Below are positions 44,701-57,482 of a stretch of 64,000 nt of DNA, one piece after another (positions within the stretch are counted from its first letter, which is position 1; the number at the start of each line of letters is the position of its first letter). Made by a program: the position numbers and the translations under genes. Under the pieces are notes generated by a model. The model was not told the origin of the DNA and did no database searches. It saw nothing but the letters and a program-made list of their open reading frames with translations. The stretch comes from Ciborinia camelliae (taxonomy: Eukaryota; Ascomycota; Leotiomycetes; Helotiales; Sclerotiniaceae): NCBI GenBank assembly GCA_025890175.1, contig JANPYM010000007.1, positions 1,492,209 to 1,556,208 of the forward strand. Reading direction: 5' to 3'.

Positions 44701-47378
44701 GGATGAGGAGATTTTGTGGAATATTATCTGGGATGGGATGATCGATGTAGTCCACGGGTTTCATTGATCCGTTGAATTAAATTTGTAGTTAGCAGTACTG
44801 TACGTAAATAACAGTGGTCAGCCTCGTCTAAGGAGTTCGAAGTAAAGTTTCGAAATTCAGGGGAAATTGTCAAACTGGAGATGTGGGTAGGCGCATGTTT
44901 GAGCAAAATCAAGCGTTAATTTTGAAAAAGTTTGTGAGATGAAAGTTTGCGATTTGGTGTAGAGTAGTAATGACCTTGGATTAACTTAATTGAAGAAGTA
45001 AGCAGTGTAGGTACCTACTAGGTAGGTAGTTGATGAATTTACGGACCTTAGTACCCCATATATTACTGGCAGGGGAATAATTGAAGTAGGTACCTACCTA
45101 GACCTTTTAACTGTTTTTTCGAGACCTGCTTTTATTTGGCTTGAACCTAAGGCTTGGTTTTACAGCATTTACGAGTTGCAATACTACCTACCTACCTAGA
45201 AGGTTAAAACTACTATATGAAGACCTAGTAGAGAACTTTTATTTTGCCGTTGGAGCGGCATAGGTATGTATGATGATATGTAGGTAATCTTGTGATACGA
45301 AGAGCATGATATCATGTCAAGATTCTTGGGAATTGGGGGCAAATGGGATGAGTAGCTATAATTTCACGGGTACAATGCCAATCTCTAAGCTAAACACAAA
45401 GACTCAATCTCATCGTTTTATACACGACCATCGTCTTCTTGGGATCATTAAAGACCCTTCTCAGCATATAACTTTATATTGCAATAGTTGCTGGGAGAAC
45501 CATGGGTCACAGGCTTACAGCATGAATGGCACGAGATGAAAGGATGCATTGTGGAAGTTCATATTGCCACGTTCATCTTCTCTGCATGTAACAACCAACA
45601 AGCGAATGAAATGCGTCCCGTCTTCATGCTCATCGTGACATTCCTTGGTTGAGATCTTTACATGAAACTCTTCTTCAAAATGCCACCATGCAAGAATAAT
45701 CGCATTTCGTAGGTTAAACGATCTGTTGGTTCCAAGTATCCATGGTCATTCCTGGTCTCAGATCGAACTACTCTATGGGAACGTTTTGAACCTTGGAAAT
45801 GTCAAGTCAATCCGATTGTAACGGAGGCTGATTTCCGAAGAATCTTAACGGTCTTCTCTTTGATAATGGGAACTTGATGAGGAATCCTCATTTCTTCCTG
45901 GAAAGGTGAATGGTATTGCAATGCTATAATTATATGATTTCGACGTGAGGAGTAGGTAATTATCTTACAACATGGTCTAATTTTGTAAACTACCTAGAAA
46001 AGGAATATCGATATTCCTTAACATGATTAAGCTTATTCTTCTCTTTCAGTACAACAGTGTTACCTTGCGCTATAAAGGAGAATAGGGAAATATTCCTACG
46101 CAGGAGATAATATAAAATCTGATACTATTCTTTATTCATACCTGCAGCATTAATTCCTGGTCGTTTGGTATCGTAAATGGTCATCCTTATTTTATTGTAA
46201 GGTAGCTATCATAAAATCGGCTTACCGTCTGGTATTTTTGAACTACCTACCTAGGTACCTACAGACGTTATATGAATAGGTGACGAAGAGCAAATTACCT
46301 AGGTAGTCTTCATATCATATCGCAAAAGATCTAATCTAAACTCCCCGCCCCATCTTGAACAAATTGACACCTCCAGCTGATTCAGTACAAAATCCATTCA
46401 CTACTTAGGTACTAGGTATTATTGGTATCATAAACAATATTCACTATCTTGAAGTCGAGAGACCGGCTTGATCTTCTCTCATCTCACTACTTGCCCCCTT
46501 TGAAATATATGTGTATGCTGGTCGCTAAAGAATCATCAGCCTTTCCTTCTAGACAACTTATTATTTCTTAAAATTCTCATGTTCCATTATCAAATAGCTG
46601 CAGTACCGAATCCTTCAACTTTGCCTCACCTCCGTTTTCATTTTCAAGGGTACCTACCTACCGGTACATAGGTACGGAGTACGGATGTAAGTACCAGATT
46701 CAAACTACGACCACGGTGCGGTGGACCACAACTATACAAACCATTCGGTATCAACTTTTTCAACCAGTCTGGTCTCCTCCTCCTTCCCTACCTATCCTTC
46801 TTTTATATTGGTACGGGTAATGACCGACATTAAATTGTTGATCAAATACATTTTAAACCGCAGGCTGAAGAGAAAGTCCGAAATCGAATCGAACCTCATC
46901 TATCACCACTTTGGTTGGATTTTTGCATGAATTCGTCCAACATTTTTCATCGCGTCTTCAACAATTCAAAGTTCATCCCTCATTCTTTTCCCGCACAATT
47001 ACTAATTATTCTGACATCTTGTCTGTTCTCATACAAACAACGTTGACGTTAACCCCTTCTCCACCACCCAATTGGCCTCAACTTCGGGAATCAAACTCCA
47101 CCTGGCACCTCAGGAACGTTTGTTTTAATGATCGTCTATTCACACTAGCTTCCTTTCCCCTTGCGAACTTACATACCTCCGTACACAATTCTCGAATCTC
47201 CTACCGACCGTGCGCTATTGCTTTGGAAACATATCCCGACAAACTTCACGTCGAGGGATCGCATCTGCCAATTCATGTTCAGCCTCGATCCACCGTCCGT
47301 GATACTCGAGGAGGAAGTGTATCTGCAGAAATAAAAGATACCAAGGTTCTTTTGGAGGTTCCGCCCATATTTGGAAAG
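41729..47378. other. 5.6-kb gene-poor region
   Basis: I find no convincing gene. About 42840-43030 is strongly purine-skewed on the plus strand and so yields Pro/Ser/Thr-rich chance frames on the minus strand. About 43395-43465 resembles the tandem-array core at 1.1-2.9 kb. ACCTAGGTA-type clusters lie near 45009-45090, 46245-46305 and 46648-46690. A minus-strand open stretch at about 44405-44193 has coding-like codons but no ATG and no family I know. The last about 470 bp upstream of RGA1 are open in the RGA1 frame but hold no in-frame ATG, and are probably leader. Confidence 0.55.
43395..43465. repeat. Dispersed diverged copy of the tandem-array core
   Basis: GGATATGCAACCAAACCTTTTG at about 43401 matches the array block GATATGCAACAAAACTTTTG with few differences, and the following AGAGAAAAGTAATGTGGGATG resembles the matching flank of the copy near 2778 (GAGAAAAGTAGTGTGG). 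One copy only. Confidence 0.5.
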
Positions 47379-50300
47379 ATGGAATCGCCTGATAATAGTA
47401 CATATCTGGAGTCCCCTGTGGAGGGTGACGATGTGGCATATCCGTGTAAAGGATGTGGTGATGTGAGTGTTCCCGTCCCATCGACCAGAGGTGTTTGCGG
47501 ATCTGCCACTAAAGTGAATTTTTTCACAGATTCTCGAGGAGGGAAAAGCCTTCGAACTTGGTAAGTTGTGAATCCCACGATGTATTTCTATACTATGCGC
47601 TACGTTGCTTTATTTGATTTGAGCCTCGAGTTGCACATTGAATATCCGAGAAATCAATGAAATGAACCCTTCGACTTCCAAATTCCAAAATTCTAACAAG
47701 CCTGTAGCTGGCAATCGATGGCATTTGAATTGCTTCCGATGCAATACCTGCGGAACCCTCCTGGATTCCGATGCGAATTTGTTACTCCTGGGTGACGGAT
47801 CCCTTATCTGCAATAATTGCACTTACAGCTGCAGTGCTTGCAATAACAAAATTGAAGACCTAGCTATCCTCACCGGTGACCAAGCATTTTGTGCAACATG
47901 CTTTCGATGCAGGAACTGCAAACGTAAGATCGAAAACCTTCGCTATGCCCGCACATCACAAGGAATATTTTGTATGAGCTGTCACGAATCATTAATGGCT
48001 AGGCGGCGTAAAAAGTCAAGAGCGGCTGCGAATGCGAAGAAGAAAGATGAACAATCTCCCATGCTTGTCGATAAGTCACTACCTGCCCTACCACCGAACG
48101 CAGTTCCACAAAGCACCTTCTCTCCTGAACGTGAGATTTCGGATTCTCACGACGCAGATAACCCTACAGAATTATCTCCAAGGCCACGGGCAACATATTC
48201 TCGTACCGACTCATCATCTAGGAGCAGTTCTCGAAAACCTCGCGATGATACCTCCTCCCAACGAGCGTCCACCGATACAACAAGCAGGGATGGATTAATG
48301 CTTCCGACGACGACCTATCGTAATAATAGATATTCAGGAATTTCACAACTGTCGGATATTGGAAATGGTGATGGAGAGAGCTTTTTCATACCTCTCGCCT
48401 TGGACCCAAGCCCTGCGCCAACCCTGACACCAAGATCTGCATCGACATCATGGGATACAAAGAAGAGCAAAGAGAATCATGCACCAGACCGGGATTATTT
48501 TGGCATGAAAGATGATGAACGAAATCAAACTGAACCACAGCCACAGAGACGATCGAGAGATTCGAGGGATGTGAGCTCTGCATCAACACCGCACATCGCA
48601 TTTCAAGAAAAGAATCAGCAACCATCTGAAGAACAGTTAGAACAGATCAAAGAGAGCATACGCAGGGCGGCAAATGGCACTGGACCACCCCCCAAAGAAT
48701 CATATCCATCTACGGGTGATGATACTCTACTACAACATGCAACCCCATCAACCGGAGACGCTCCGGATGGGAAGACGCATTCATCCAGCGAAAAGTTTAG
48801 ATTAGGTGATGTACCGAAGGGAAAACGGACAGGGACAACGAGAAGCGACTCACAATCAGATTACACTGGCAGCGAGAGCAACTCTTCAAAATCTGTCCTA
48901 TCTAGCATACCTCCCAGGAAAGATAGCAATGTGCCAAGAACGGACTCCCCGAAAACTCTACTGCCAGCGGATCAGGTCACCTCCAGATCTTCACAGGAAT
49001 CACGATCAAGGGACACGGAAAATTCTACCATTTTCAGAGTCGACTCTGGAAGCTCCAAAGTTTCAATACCCCGTAAGGAAATAGCTTCAGGACCAGTGAG
49101 AAAAAATGTTAGTACAATGAGCTTATCTTCCGGGACAGATACCTCTCCATCCACGGATTCCTCATCAGAAGCAGCAGCCCACCCCACAACTGTGAATGGC
49201 AAATCAATATCCGGTCCCTTGCTACAATCGCCTATTGATGATATGATGCCTTCATATCGTTCATCGATTCGACCTCCCATCCCAAAACAACAATTGAGTG
49301 ATACATACATGACTCCAAGAGCACCTCCAGCACCGCCCTCGGCAGGCTCATTAAATGGTGCCACTTCATCTCCCAACCTACTAAGATGGAGTGCTGGTGG
49401 TGATCTTACCATGGATGAGGACATGGCTAGGATATTTGGTAATGATGAAAGCTCACAGTCTATAATCCGAAGAGTTTCCAATGCTGTACGCCACGTTCGG
49501 AATACAAGCAGTGAAGCAAGCAATTCTGTTCGTGGCCATGGTCGCAGCGTAAGCGAAACAACTGCACGTACTCCTAATTCTCCACGATGGCCAAAAACAC
49601 CAATCATTGAAGATACTAGCGAACCTCGAGAGATTAGTAGCCCGATTTCTATGAGTTCGCCAAATCCCGGGGATGATCCGGCTTTGTTAAGAAGGCAACT
49701 TCGCAACTCGGAACAAAGAGTTGCAGAACTTGAAAGACAATTTGTAAACGAAAAGGATTTGAAAACACTAAACAAAAAGCTCATCGAAAAGCGAAAAACA
49801 GTTTCGGTTCTAGATTCCCAAACAGAGCTTATGATTCGGCAGTTGGAGGTTCTAGCTGGTTATGTGGAACGTGCCAAAGGTTCAAAGCAACCACTTGACA
49901 TTGTTGAGCTAGAAGATTCTGCCATCAAAGAATTTGTGCAAAAGCTTGAACGCCTTAAAACATCAATGTCTAGCTCTATCGAACAACTTTTTGAAGAGCG
50001 AAATGAACTCTTAGAAGAAAAGAATCAAGCTATTACCGAGCGTGACAGAGCATTGGTTGAGTTTGAACAATTGTCATCTAAGAATGCTCAACTGGCAGAT
50101 ATGAATAATGATCTTACACACCAGATTCAGGAACGCTTCAAATCAGCCAATACAAATGTGGAAAGCCCAAGGCCACCAACGAACGGTCTGGGAATCTACA
50201 CTCACCATAATAAGGATAAATCTAACGTTTCCGTCAATCTAGATAATGCAAGTCTCCGCCCATCTGAAAACAGTAGTACAGGCTATGGTTCAGTTAATAG

Positions 50301-51391
50301 CTATCCACATCAAATGGAGCAGGACTCCAGCATGATGGAGCCAGCTATACATTCAGCTCCTCATGTCATCAACATTCGCAAGGGTCAAGCAAAGAAGTTT
50401 AATTGGAAGAAGGGTGGTCAGACTGTTGCTAAGGGAGTTACTAAAGGGTTCAAAGGTGCTTTCTCCAGTGGGCAAGAGCGGTCGATGAACCAATGGCCAG
50501 GTCAAACTGGTGACAGCATTGGTATGCCTTATAATATGACTGTGGAGCAGGTGCAAGCTCCAGCGCCAAATGCATCTGGAACGAATTTACCCAGGTCTAT
50601 ATCCAACGACCCCTCGCGCCAAGGTTTTGGTTTATTCAAGAAATCACAATCTATGCCAAAGTCCATGTCAAGTGGTAGTATTCTCGCTGCTGAGAGTCCG
50701 TCAACTCTGTTCGGCTCCGATCTTGTCGAAAGAGCTGATTACGAGCGTCGGCAAATTCCAAGCGTGGTTACTCGCTGCATTGAAGAAGTTGAGTTGCGTG
50801 GAATGGATATTGAGGGTATCTATCGAAAGACTGGAGGTACTGGTCAAGTCAACCTCATCAAAGAGGGATTTGATAAGACTGAAGATTATGATATCTCGGA
50901 TCCGGACCTCGATATCACCGCAGTTACGAGTGTGTTGAAACAATATTTCCGCAAACTACCTGTACCACTTTTGACATTCGACGTCTATGACCGCATTTTA
51001 GAATCTATTTGTAAGCTCAATTTCCATTCCGAATTTGAACTAATCACTAATGTGACTACAGCTATTGAAGATAACGCAGAACGCTGCATACATCTACGAA
51101 ATACGGTCAATATGCTACCTCCCAAGCATCGCGACTGTCTTGAGTTTTTGATCTTCCATCTTGTGCGAGTGGCAAAACGAGAAAGCGAGAACTTGGTATG
51201 TTTATTTGTAGACATTGGCTTTCCTATATATTAATATATCACAGATGACACCCAAAAACCTGGCAGTTGTTTTTGCGCCGACGATTATGCGGGATCACAG
51301 CATAGACCGTGAGATGACCGATATGCACGCCAAGAACCAAGCCGTTCAATTTGTCATTGAGAACAGTTACGACATATTTGCCAGCGCATAG
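47379..51391 (+). CDS. RGA1: LIM-domain Rho GTPase-activating protein (RGA1 type)
   Basis: Four exons, 47379-47462, 47530-47560, 47708-51195 and 51245-51391, give 1249 residues. The second exon is only 31 nt, but it is required to complete the first LIM domain (YPCKGCGDILEEGKAFELAGNRWHL). Two LIM zinc-binding domains lie at about residues 23-140 with paired Cys/His spacing (CFRCNTCGTLL; YSCSACNNKI; CFRCRNCKRKI; CMSCHESL). A long Ser-rich disordered region follows, then a coiled coil at about 698-845, then the RhoGAP domain at about 1043-1249 with the arginine finger in EGIYRKTGG and the LKQYFRKLPVPLLTF and LAVVFAPTIM blocks. The order LIM-LIM-coil-RhoGAP matches yeast Rga1/Rga2, which switch off Cdc42 at polarity sites. 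I chose the ATG at 47379 because the open frame upstream has no other Met. Confidence 0.94.
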
Positions 51392-53292
51392 AGAACTTCA
51401 TACCCTTACTACGACTCCTCTATGACCTTATACTTCCGAATGAATGAAGCTTTTAGCCTCTTTTTATCTTATGTTTTGCTTCGAGCGTGGGATATGCAGG
51501 AAGCGCCGAGATGTATATTCTTTTTTTTTGCACTCATGTTTAGCAGGTGATGGGTGGGGCGTTAGTTCTGGAAATCGAATGAATGATAGTCCGATTTGTT
51601 TTGATCGGTTGATTGATCGAGAGAAATTTAAATTTTCATGGTTTTGTTTTGAGTGCCTTGTTTGTGTGTGTTTTTCTGATGATTGATTTGATTTAATATT
51701 TAAGCGCCTACAGACTGCAACGTGCGTGCGTGCGTGCGTACTTGCTTGCTGTTTTTTCTTCTCGGAAATTGAGTTGAGCAGATTTGAATTGATATCCCTT
51801 TGTGCTTTGAGAGGAGGGGTTTGGGGGTCTGTAGGGAGGATATCCATATCGCGGGCACGGGAAGAAGGGTGTGCTTTTTCGGGCTGAAGCTCGGCATTGG
51901 CTTGGGGCTCTAGGTTACAAAATAGAGATCTCGTGCATTTTCTATGCTGGTGGATGCCGAATTGAAAGCATGGTTTAATTAGGGATGGGTTCGTGTGCTT
52001 TCCCGCGGCATGATGGTTTACATGTGAAGTAGTGTGGTCGTTGTATGTCTGTGCCGGAGTGATGGGAGTGATGGGGATGCTGTGATATGGTGTATGAGTG
52101 CCGCTGTATGTATGAGAGAGTATCGCGTTAGTATGAAGTTTTGAGTTATGAATGAATGAATGAATGAATGAATGAATTATCACACAGTGGCGTATTTCAG
52201 TCTCTAGACAATGGGAAGGTCGATGTAAATTGCAGATGCGTGTGTGTACTCGGTAAATGCCTAGGTAACTAATAACTCCCCCATTATGTAAACTTATAAC
52301 GGTTGAGTGAATAATGGTAAAAGTACCTAGATATTGCCATGCATAGCAGAGCAGCTATACCTAGGTAATAACGTGGCTTTCTTTCGTCACATATATGCAG
52401 CCGCAGTTCTTTATGCTGTTGTTGTCATTATATATGTTGAGGATTATTACCTATTGGTCTTGAGATTGGTGGTGTTCATGGAGGAATGATGTTGCCAGTG
52501 GTTGACGTTGCGGATATCTTACTTTCGTTCTAGGTATTGGAAAGGTGAGTGCTCTGCTGTGGATTGAATGGTTCCAGCAGATGTTGAATTGGCCTCTTGT
52601 ATGGTAGCCTGTCTGGAGTCTTCTTTAAAAATAAATTGGTTTGGAAATTCTGATTATTGGAGAGGTTTATCCTATTGAGAGATCCAATCTATCTATCTGA
52701 TCTGTTGTTTTTTTTTTGGATAAAGAGTTTTGTCTAAAAAGCTTTCGGATAGACTGTTTTTGATACTTTGGAACGGGGTTGAGGGTTGTTGGGGGTCTCG
52801 GGTTTGTTTCTCTCTAATTGGAAAACAAATTAATATACCAAGAGACCGCTTCCATGGCTGTTGAACTTTGCAACTTGTGAGCCATGACAAACCACTTGGA
52901 AATATCGGGACTGTATTGTATTTAGTCACGCTACAGACCCTCCGTCTCATCCGATATAGATATGACTATGGAGTATCGCTGTCATCTTTTGTAGATTGGT
53001 GAATACTACTGCTTCCATTGCCGAAATTCAGGGGAATTTTATCGGTGCTTTCTCGCCTATTTTTGTTGTCTATCATTTTCAGGAGAGAATGTTGTCGGCA
53101 TCTACCCCCTCTTGCCTGTTAATTTATGTCTGAGATTCACCATAGATTTTGCTTAGGATTACCCCGCACTTTTGAGCTAAAGTACGAACTAAAACTTTGT
53201 TAGGAAGTCAAATTCTTCTCTAGTTACTGACAATACAGAATCACTCTCTTCTTCCTTGCCCAGAACTGCCGTGTAGTTGACCCTTTGCAAAC
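51392..53292. other. 1.9-kb spacer with microsatellites, no gene seen
   Basis: This holds a (CGTG) run at 51721-51739 and a (TGAA) run at about 52148-52178. A 239-residue minus-strand frame at 52183-51464 is a by-product of the repeats and of low-complexity DNA; its composition (His, Ser, Thr, Ile) is not protein-like. No real gene is seen. Confidence 0.55.
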
Positions 53293-54443
53293 ATGACGAA
53301 AAAGCTCGGTCTCCAAGCTTTCCTCCGCAGGGAGGTCATCAAAGCAAAGCTCCAGGTACCCACCGAGGATAAATCTTCAGACGGCTCAAAGAAGGCTTGT
53401 ATGCCAGTATCTCGGCCCAATATATATGACGAACCCGAAAAAAACACGTTTCGTGACATATTTGGCGACGACGAAGAAGACTATGAAGACCCACTGGAAA
53501 AGATAAGAAGCTCAAAGACGCCATTTGCAATCAAGTACGAGACGAAACAAAAGACCGAAATCAGGATTCGTATCGAAGAGCTCAGAGAGCAACTTCTCGC
53601 TGTCATCGATACTTCCTTCAAGACTCACCGTGAAAGAGCCATCGTTGCTAGAGAACGTGATAGTCTATTACGATCCATCGAGCGTCTAGAGGCTCAAGAA
53701 CAAAGAGAGAAAGATAATGCGCTTCGAGGTATGTGTCTTCTTGCCTGCTATCATGCATTTCATGATACTGATAAGCCTGATAGCTACTGGCAACCTCCCC
53801 GAGCCAATCTCCGAGTCGGAGAAAAAGCAACAGCAGAAAGAAATCGAACTAGTGAAGAAAGCCCTCGCTGGAGAAGAAGTAAGACTCAGCCCACTCATAC
53901 GGCTACATACACATTCACTAACCAAGCTTCATCGCAGAAAATCAAATCCCCCACCAAACGACCTATTCGTCTCCTTGAGTAAGTGATCAATTCACCTTTT
54001 CATACTCCATTTATGCAGAAATCTGTTCCCATATTTCAAACCCCCACTTCCTCTCTTCCTCAAACACACCCTCTTTGTTTCCTTTTAAGTCCACATCTCC
54101 CCCAAAATCTTTCCTTGATAGACAATTACTGATTCCCCCTATCATGAGTAGTGATGATCCAGATGGCGAAACTCGAAAAATGCTAGGCTTACCATTGAAG
54201 AGACGCAAGCTCGAGAAGACGGGCAAGTGGATAAATGAACTTCGTTATCCAGTCCCGGAATTGAGGTATAAGGATTACGAGGTTGGGAAGTTGAAGGGGA
54301 TTTTGGTATGTGGGGCGAGTGAGGAGCAAAGGGAGTGGTTGGGAAAGTGGTTTGGAAGGTTGGATGTGAGGAGTGTTACTGGTGGTGGAGTAAGAGGGGC
54401 TCAAGCTCTTGAAGGGGGAGGAGTGAATTTTGGACTGGGATGA
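53293..54443 (+). CDS. Uncharacterised coiled-coil protein, four exons
   Basis: I do not recognise the family. Exons: 53293-53728, 53784-53878, 53938-53978 and a last exon ending at 54443. Introns 1 (55 nt, GTATGT...GATAG) and 2 (59 nt, GTAAGA...CGCAG) keep phase. The last intron starts at GTAAGT (53979); its acceptor is uncertain, as in-phase AGs lie at about 54122, 54149 and 54152. The protein starts with MTKKLGLQAFLRR, has an acidic patch (GDDEEDYEDPLEKI) near residue 58, then a long charged coiled coil (about 80-150) and a Lys-rich stretch. The C-terminal exon carries MLGLPLKRRKLEKTGKW, a possible bipartite nuclear signal, and a compact piece with YKDYEVGKLKGILVCG. The function is unknown; nuclear location is inference. 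Confidence 0.72.
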
Positions 54444-55172
54444 TTCTTAAATAATTTCTTTTGGGTGACGCTTCAAAGAGAAGCTGCGTTCAGTTTCGTT
54501 GGCGTATCAATTTTACTTCCTAATCTCGAGTGCGAGCATCCAATCTCTGATGAATGTACCTATGCAATACCTACCTAGGTAGTCTTCACACGCAGTTATG
54601 TGGGCCGTAAATTTTCCGAGCCGAACGTACTTTCCTCGGTTCTCCTTAATCACTTAGTCCCGCGTCACTTCTCTGAATGAAAACAAGAAATTTTAGTCTT
54701 AGGTACGCCAGTCGAGTAAAAGTCAAGAAATGAGATCATGTCACATTCAAGGTGTCCTCGCCATTTTTCGTGTAACAGGCAGCCAGAGTCCGGACTGCTG
54801 ACCAAATCCAAGCTTTTAATTTTCAAAAAGCTATAAATCTTGGGAAATATTTTGATCTTTTGAATGTACTTAATCTTTCGCATGATTTCAAGTAATAAAA
54901 CCCTTTCATCTTTGAACTATAGTTAGGATTATTGTATAACCGGCAGGCAGCAATTTGCGCTGCTTTCAGCACGATCTGTTGCTTTGGTATGCTCTAAGTA
55001 ACGATGGCATTTCCAACCATCTTCTCAACTCATCACGAATACTCTATAGTTCGATTTGCATATTCTCAACCCCGAAAAGATTCAGCTAACGGGCATATAT
55101 GGCACTCATGTACAAGGATTTGAGCGTAGTTTCTTTCGATAACTTTTCTGCTGGCAAGATTACGGATTCTTC
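54444..55172. other. Spacer, no gene seen
   Basis: This contains an ACCTACCTAGGTA motif near 54569 and AT-rich DNA. It probably includes the promoter of the SANT-homeodomain gene that follows. Confidence 0.5.
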
Positions 55173-56963
55173 ATGATGGGATCTGTCAAAAGAAAGCCCA
55201 TATCAGCCCACTTTGGGTCAGGATCACTCGATTCTGAACCTTTTCAATTAGAGCTATCCTCGTCAAACCTACCTCTGTCCCCATTGTCACACTCAGAGGT
55301 AAGGGTAATCTCGTCACATCCAGAGTCGAAAAAGCCCTTTATTTTGAAGTCACCAAAATCAGAGTCACCAAGTCCAAAACGAGGGGAGTCGGAGCCAATC
55401 CTTCTCAAATATTCATCTCTAGGGGCGGCTCCTCCTCAGAAATCACCCAGCTTGAGGTTTGAATCTCTCACTTCAGCATTAACCTCGTCTAACTTGCGCA
55501 AATCAAGAGCCATTCCATCGACATCGTCTCCATCTCTACGAAAACAATGGTCGCCATTGGAGCGCGATCGATTTCTCACAAAACTGCATGCAATCGCGGC
55601 TGCCTCGGCCCCAGTCTTAAAGCCAGAACATCCCGCAAGGGATTTCGAGCTCTTCTCGCAGGAACTTTCGAAAGAAGGGATAGAGAAGACACCACAGGAA
55701 TGCCAAATTTTTTATAATGTCTTGGTTAAGGAGGGAAGCATTGCCGAGATGGCGAAACAGAAGAAAAGGTTGAACGAGTCTTTTGACAGTTATTTGACCA
55801 AGTTGGTTAAGGATAATATTCACCAGGAAATCGAAGAGTATCAATGGAAAGAGAAAGTTTATGCTGCGGAACAAAGTATGAATGTCAAAGTTGAGCCTGT
55901 TCTTCAAGATGGAGGGAAAATCAAACGTGTCAAAGGATACCGAAGGCACAACCTCTGGTCAGCGGAAGAAGATCAATGCTTATACAAAGAGTACAAGGCC
56001 CATTTTGAAGACGATAAATGCGATGGGCGTTCCATCAACGAGCGTTGGAACTCAATTGGTCGCAATCTTGAAGCTCAAGGATTTCCCAGAAGAACGAGAG
56101 GAGGTTATACTAGCCATTGGTCAAATAAGCGCGATTATTTTGGCTACAATGAAAGGCTACCTTCTGATCGTCTTCTATTTTACAGTGCACACTAACTTCG
56201 AACAACAGATCAAGAAAGATGATGAAGAGGATGATGAAGAACTAGACGGTCCAGATATTGCTCTCACGGAAGCACAGCGAGACGAGCTCGAGGTTTCATT
56301 TAAAGTCAACGAGCATCCGGATAAAGAAGCAAAAGCTGCTTTGGCAGAGCGAGTTGGAATGACCATCGAGAAAGTGAAAGTTCGTGATCAATTGAAACAT
56401 TCGTTCTATGTGAAATATACGTATGCTAACATTGTAACCTTTAGGAATGGTTTGAGAGAAAGAATGGCAAAAGTAGCACATTTTCATCGAAGAAACGGGG
56501 CGCGAGCCAAGTCAATCGAGTAAGCCCAGCCGATTCAAAGGAAAATACAAGTAAAAGGCAACGATGGATGAACCCGAGTAATGATAAGTCCCGTTCAGTT
56601 ACAGCCACCTCTGTTTGTCAAACGAGCCAGATGATAGCATCATCCTCTTGCCAGCCCATAAATACAGAGACCAAAGGCAAAACTGAAATCTTAGAGCCAG
56701 CATGTTCCGAACCATCAGACCCCGAAATCGGCTTTTCAGCGACATTCGCCGGTCTAAAGGTGAAAGAAAGACAAAGACTGGAGTCAATATATAAAGAATG
56801 TCAGACAATGATGCAGGAGATTGGGGATGGCGTCAAAAAGGATGAGTCCGAAGCTCGTAAGAGTCTTCTGGCGGTTCAGAGTGGGAAGAGAAGACTCGAT
56901 GAAGGAAAACGGAAATTGGAGTTATTGCTTAAGAACATGGAGACTTTGGACATGATTTCTTGA
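55173..56963 (+). CDS. SANT/Myb-like plus homeodomain-like nuclear protein, copy 1
   Basis: The ATG at 55173 opens a frame with a Ser/Pro-rich tail, a first SANT-like module at about residues 122-190 (RKQWSPLERDRFLTKLHAIAAA) and a second at about 262-325 (HNLWSAEEDQCLYKEYKAHF ... INERWNSIGRNLEAQGFPR ... SHWSNKRDYF). Next come an acidic patch (KKDDEEDDEELDGPD) and a homeodomain-like fold (LTEAQRDELEVSFKVNEHP, then IEKVK joined to EWFERKNGK across a clear 65-nt intron, 56380-56444). It keeps positions L16, F20, W48 and F49 but lacks Asn51. A C-terminal coiled coil (KVKERQRLESIYKECQTMM) ends at 56963. The first intron is not settled: only GT at 56104 with the TTTTACAG acceptor (56185) keeps phase, giving about 547 residues, but it cuts off the second SANT helix. 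See findings. Confidence 0.75.
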
Positions 56964-57482
56964 TGGAAATGTAGCGAGCGCATATTGGAATTGCCGGATG
57001 CTTGAAAAGGTCAGATAGGTCTTCTTGTAGTTGATTTCAGAATGGTAAGAATTGAATGGTAAGAATTGAATGGTAAGAATTTTGGTGGTTGAGTAAAGGG
57101 TCAGAAAAGATTGATTGAGATAAACTCAAAAGTCCTGTGTATTGTACCACTAAGAATTCATCAGCCGCACCATATTCCGCTAAAATTTGGTTAAACCTAT
57201 TATATTGAAATTTGATACTCACTGGACTTCCAAGGTTTGGATTCACTTAACTTTTGTCAATTTCAATTTCAATTTTGACCTTGTAAAAACTCGACCACTT
57301 CTCATCTTCATCCGCAAGAGGTATTAGAAAACAGGTGAATCTGTACGGCAGGTTTAGCTCCATCTTAGCGTGCTTGGGAATAGCATGCATCTTCTTCAAC
57401 CCACTTGCAGATCAGTTTTCTGTATTCTATCATTTGTCGCCTTTGATAAAGCCGATGCCGAGGCGATTTTACATATCTAGAA
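56964..57482. other. Spacer between the paired SANT-homeodomain genes
   Basis: It contains a threefold GGTAAGAATTGAAT-type repeat near 57042-57080. No coding frame is recognised; the region should hold the end of copy 1 and the promoter of copy 2. Confidence 0.45.

Noticed and set aside
46911..47378. Upstream N-terminal extension of RGA1
   Set aside because: The frame is open but contains no ATG before 47379, so I treat it as leader or upstream DNA.
51464..52183. 239-residue open frame on the minus strand
   Set aside because: It runs through the (TGAA) and (CGTG) microsatellites, has an odd His/Ser/Thr composition, and is antisense to the RGA1 3' flank. A chance frame.
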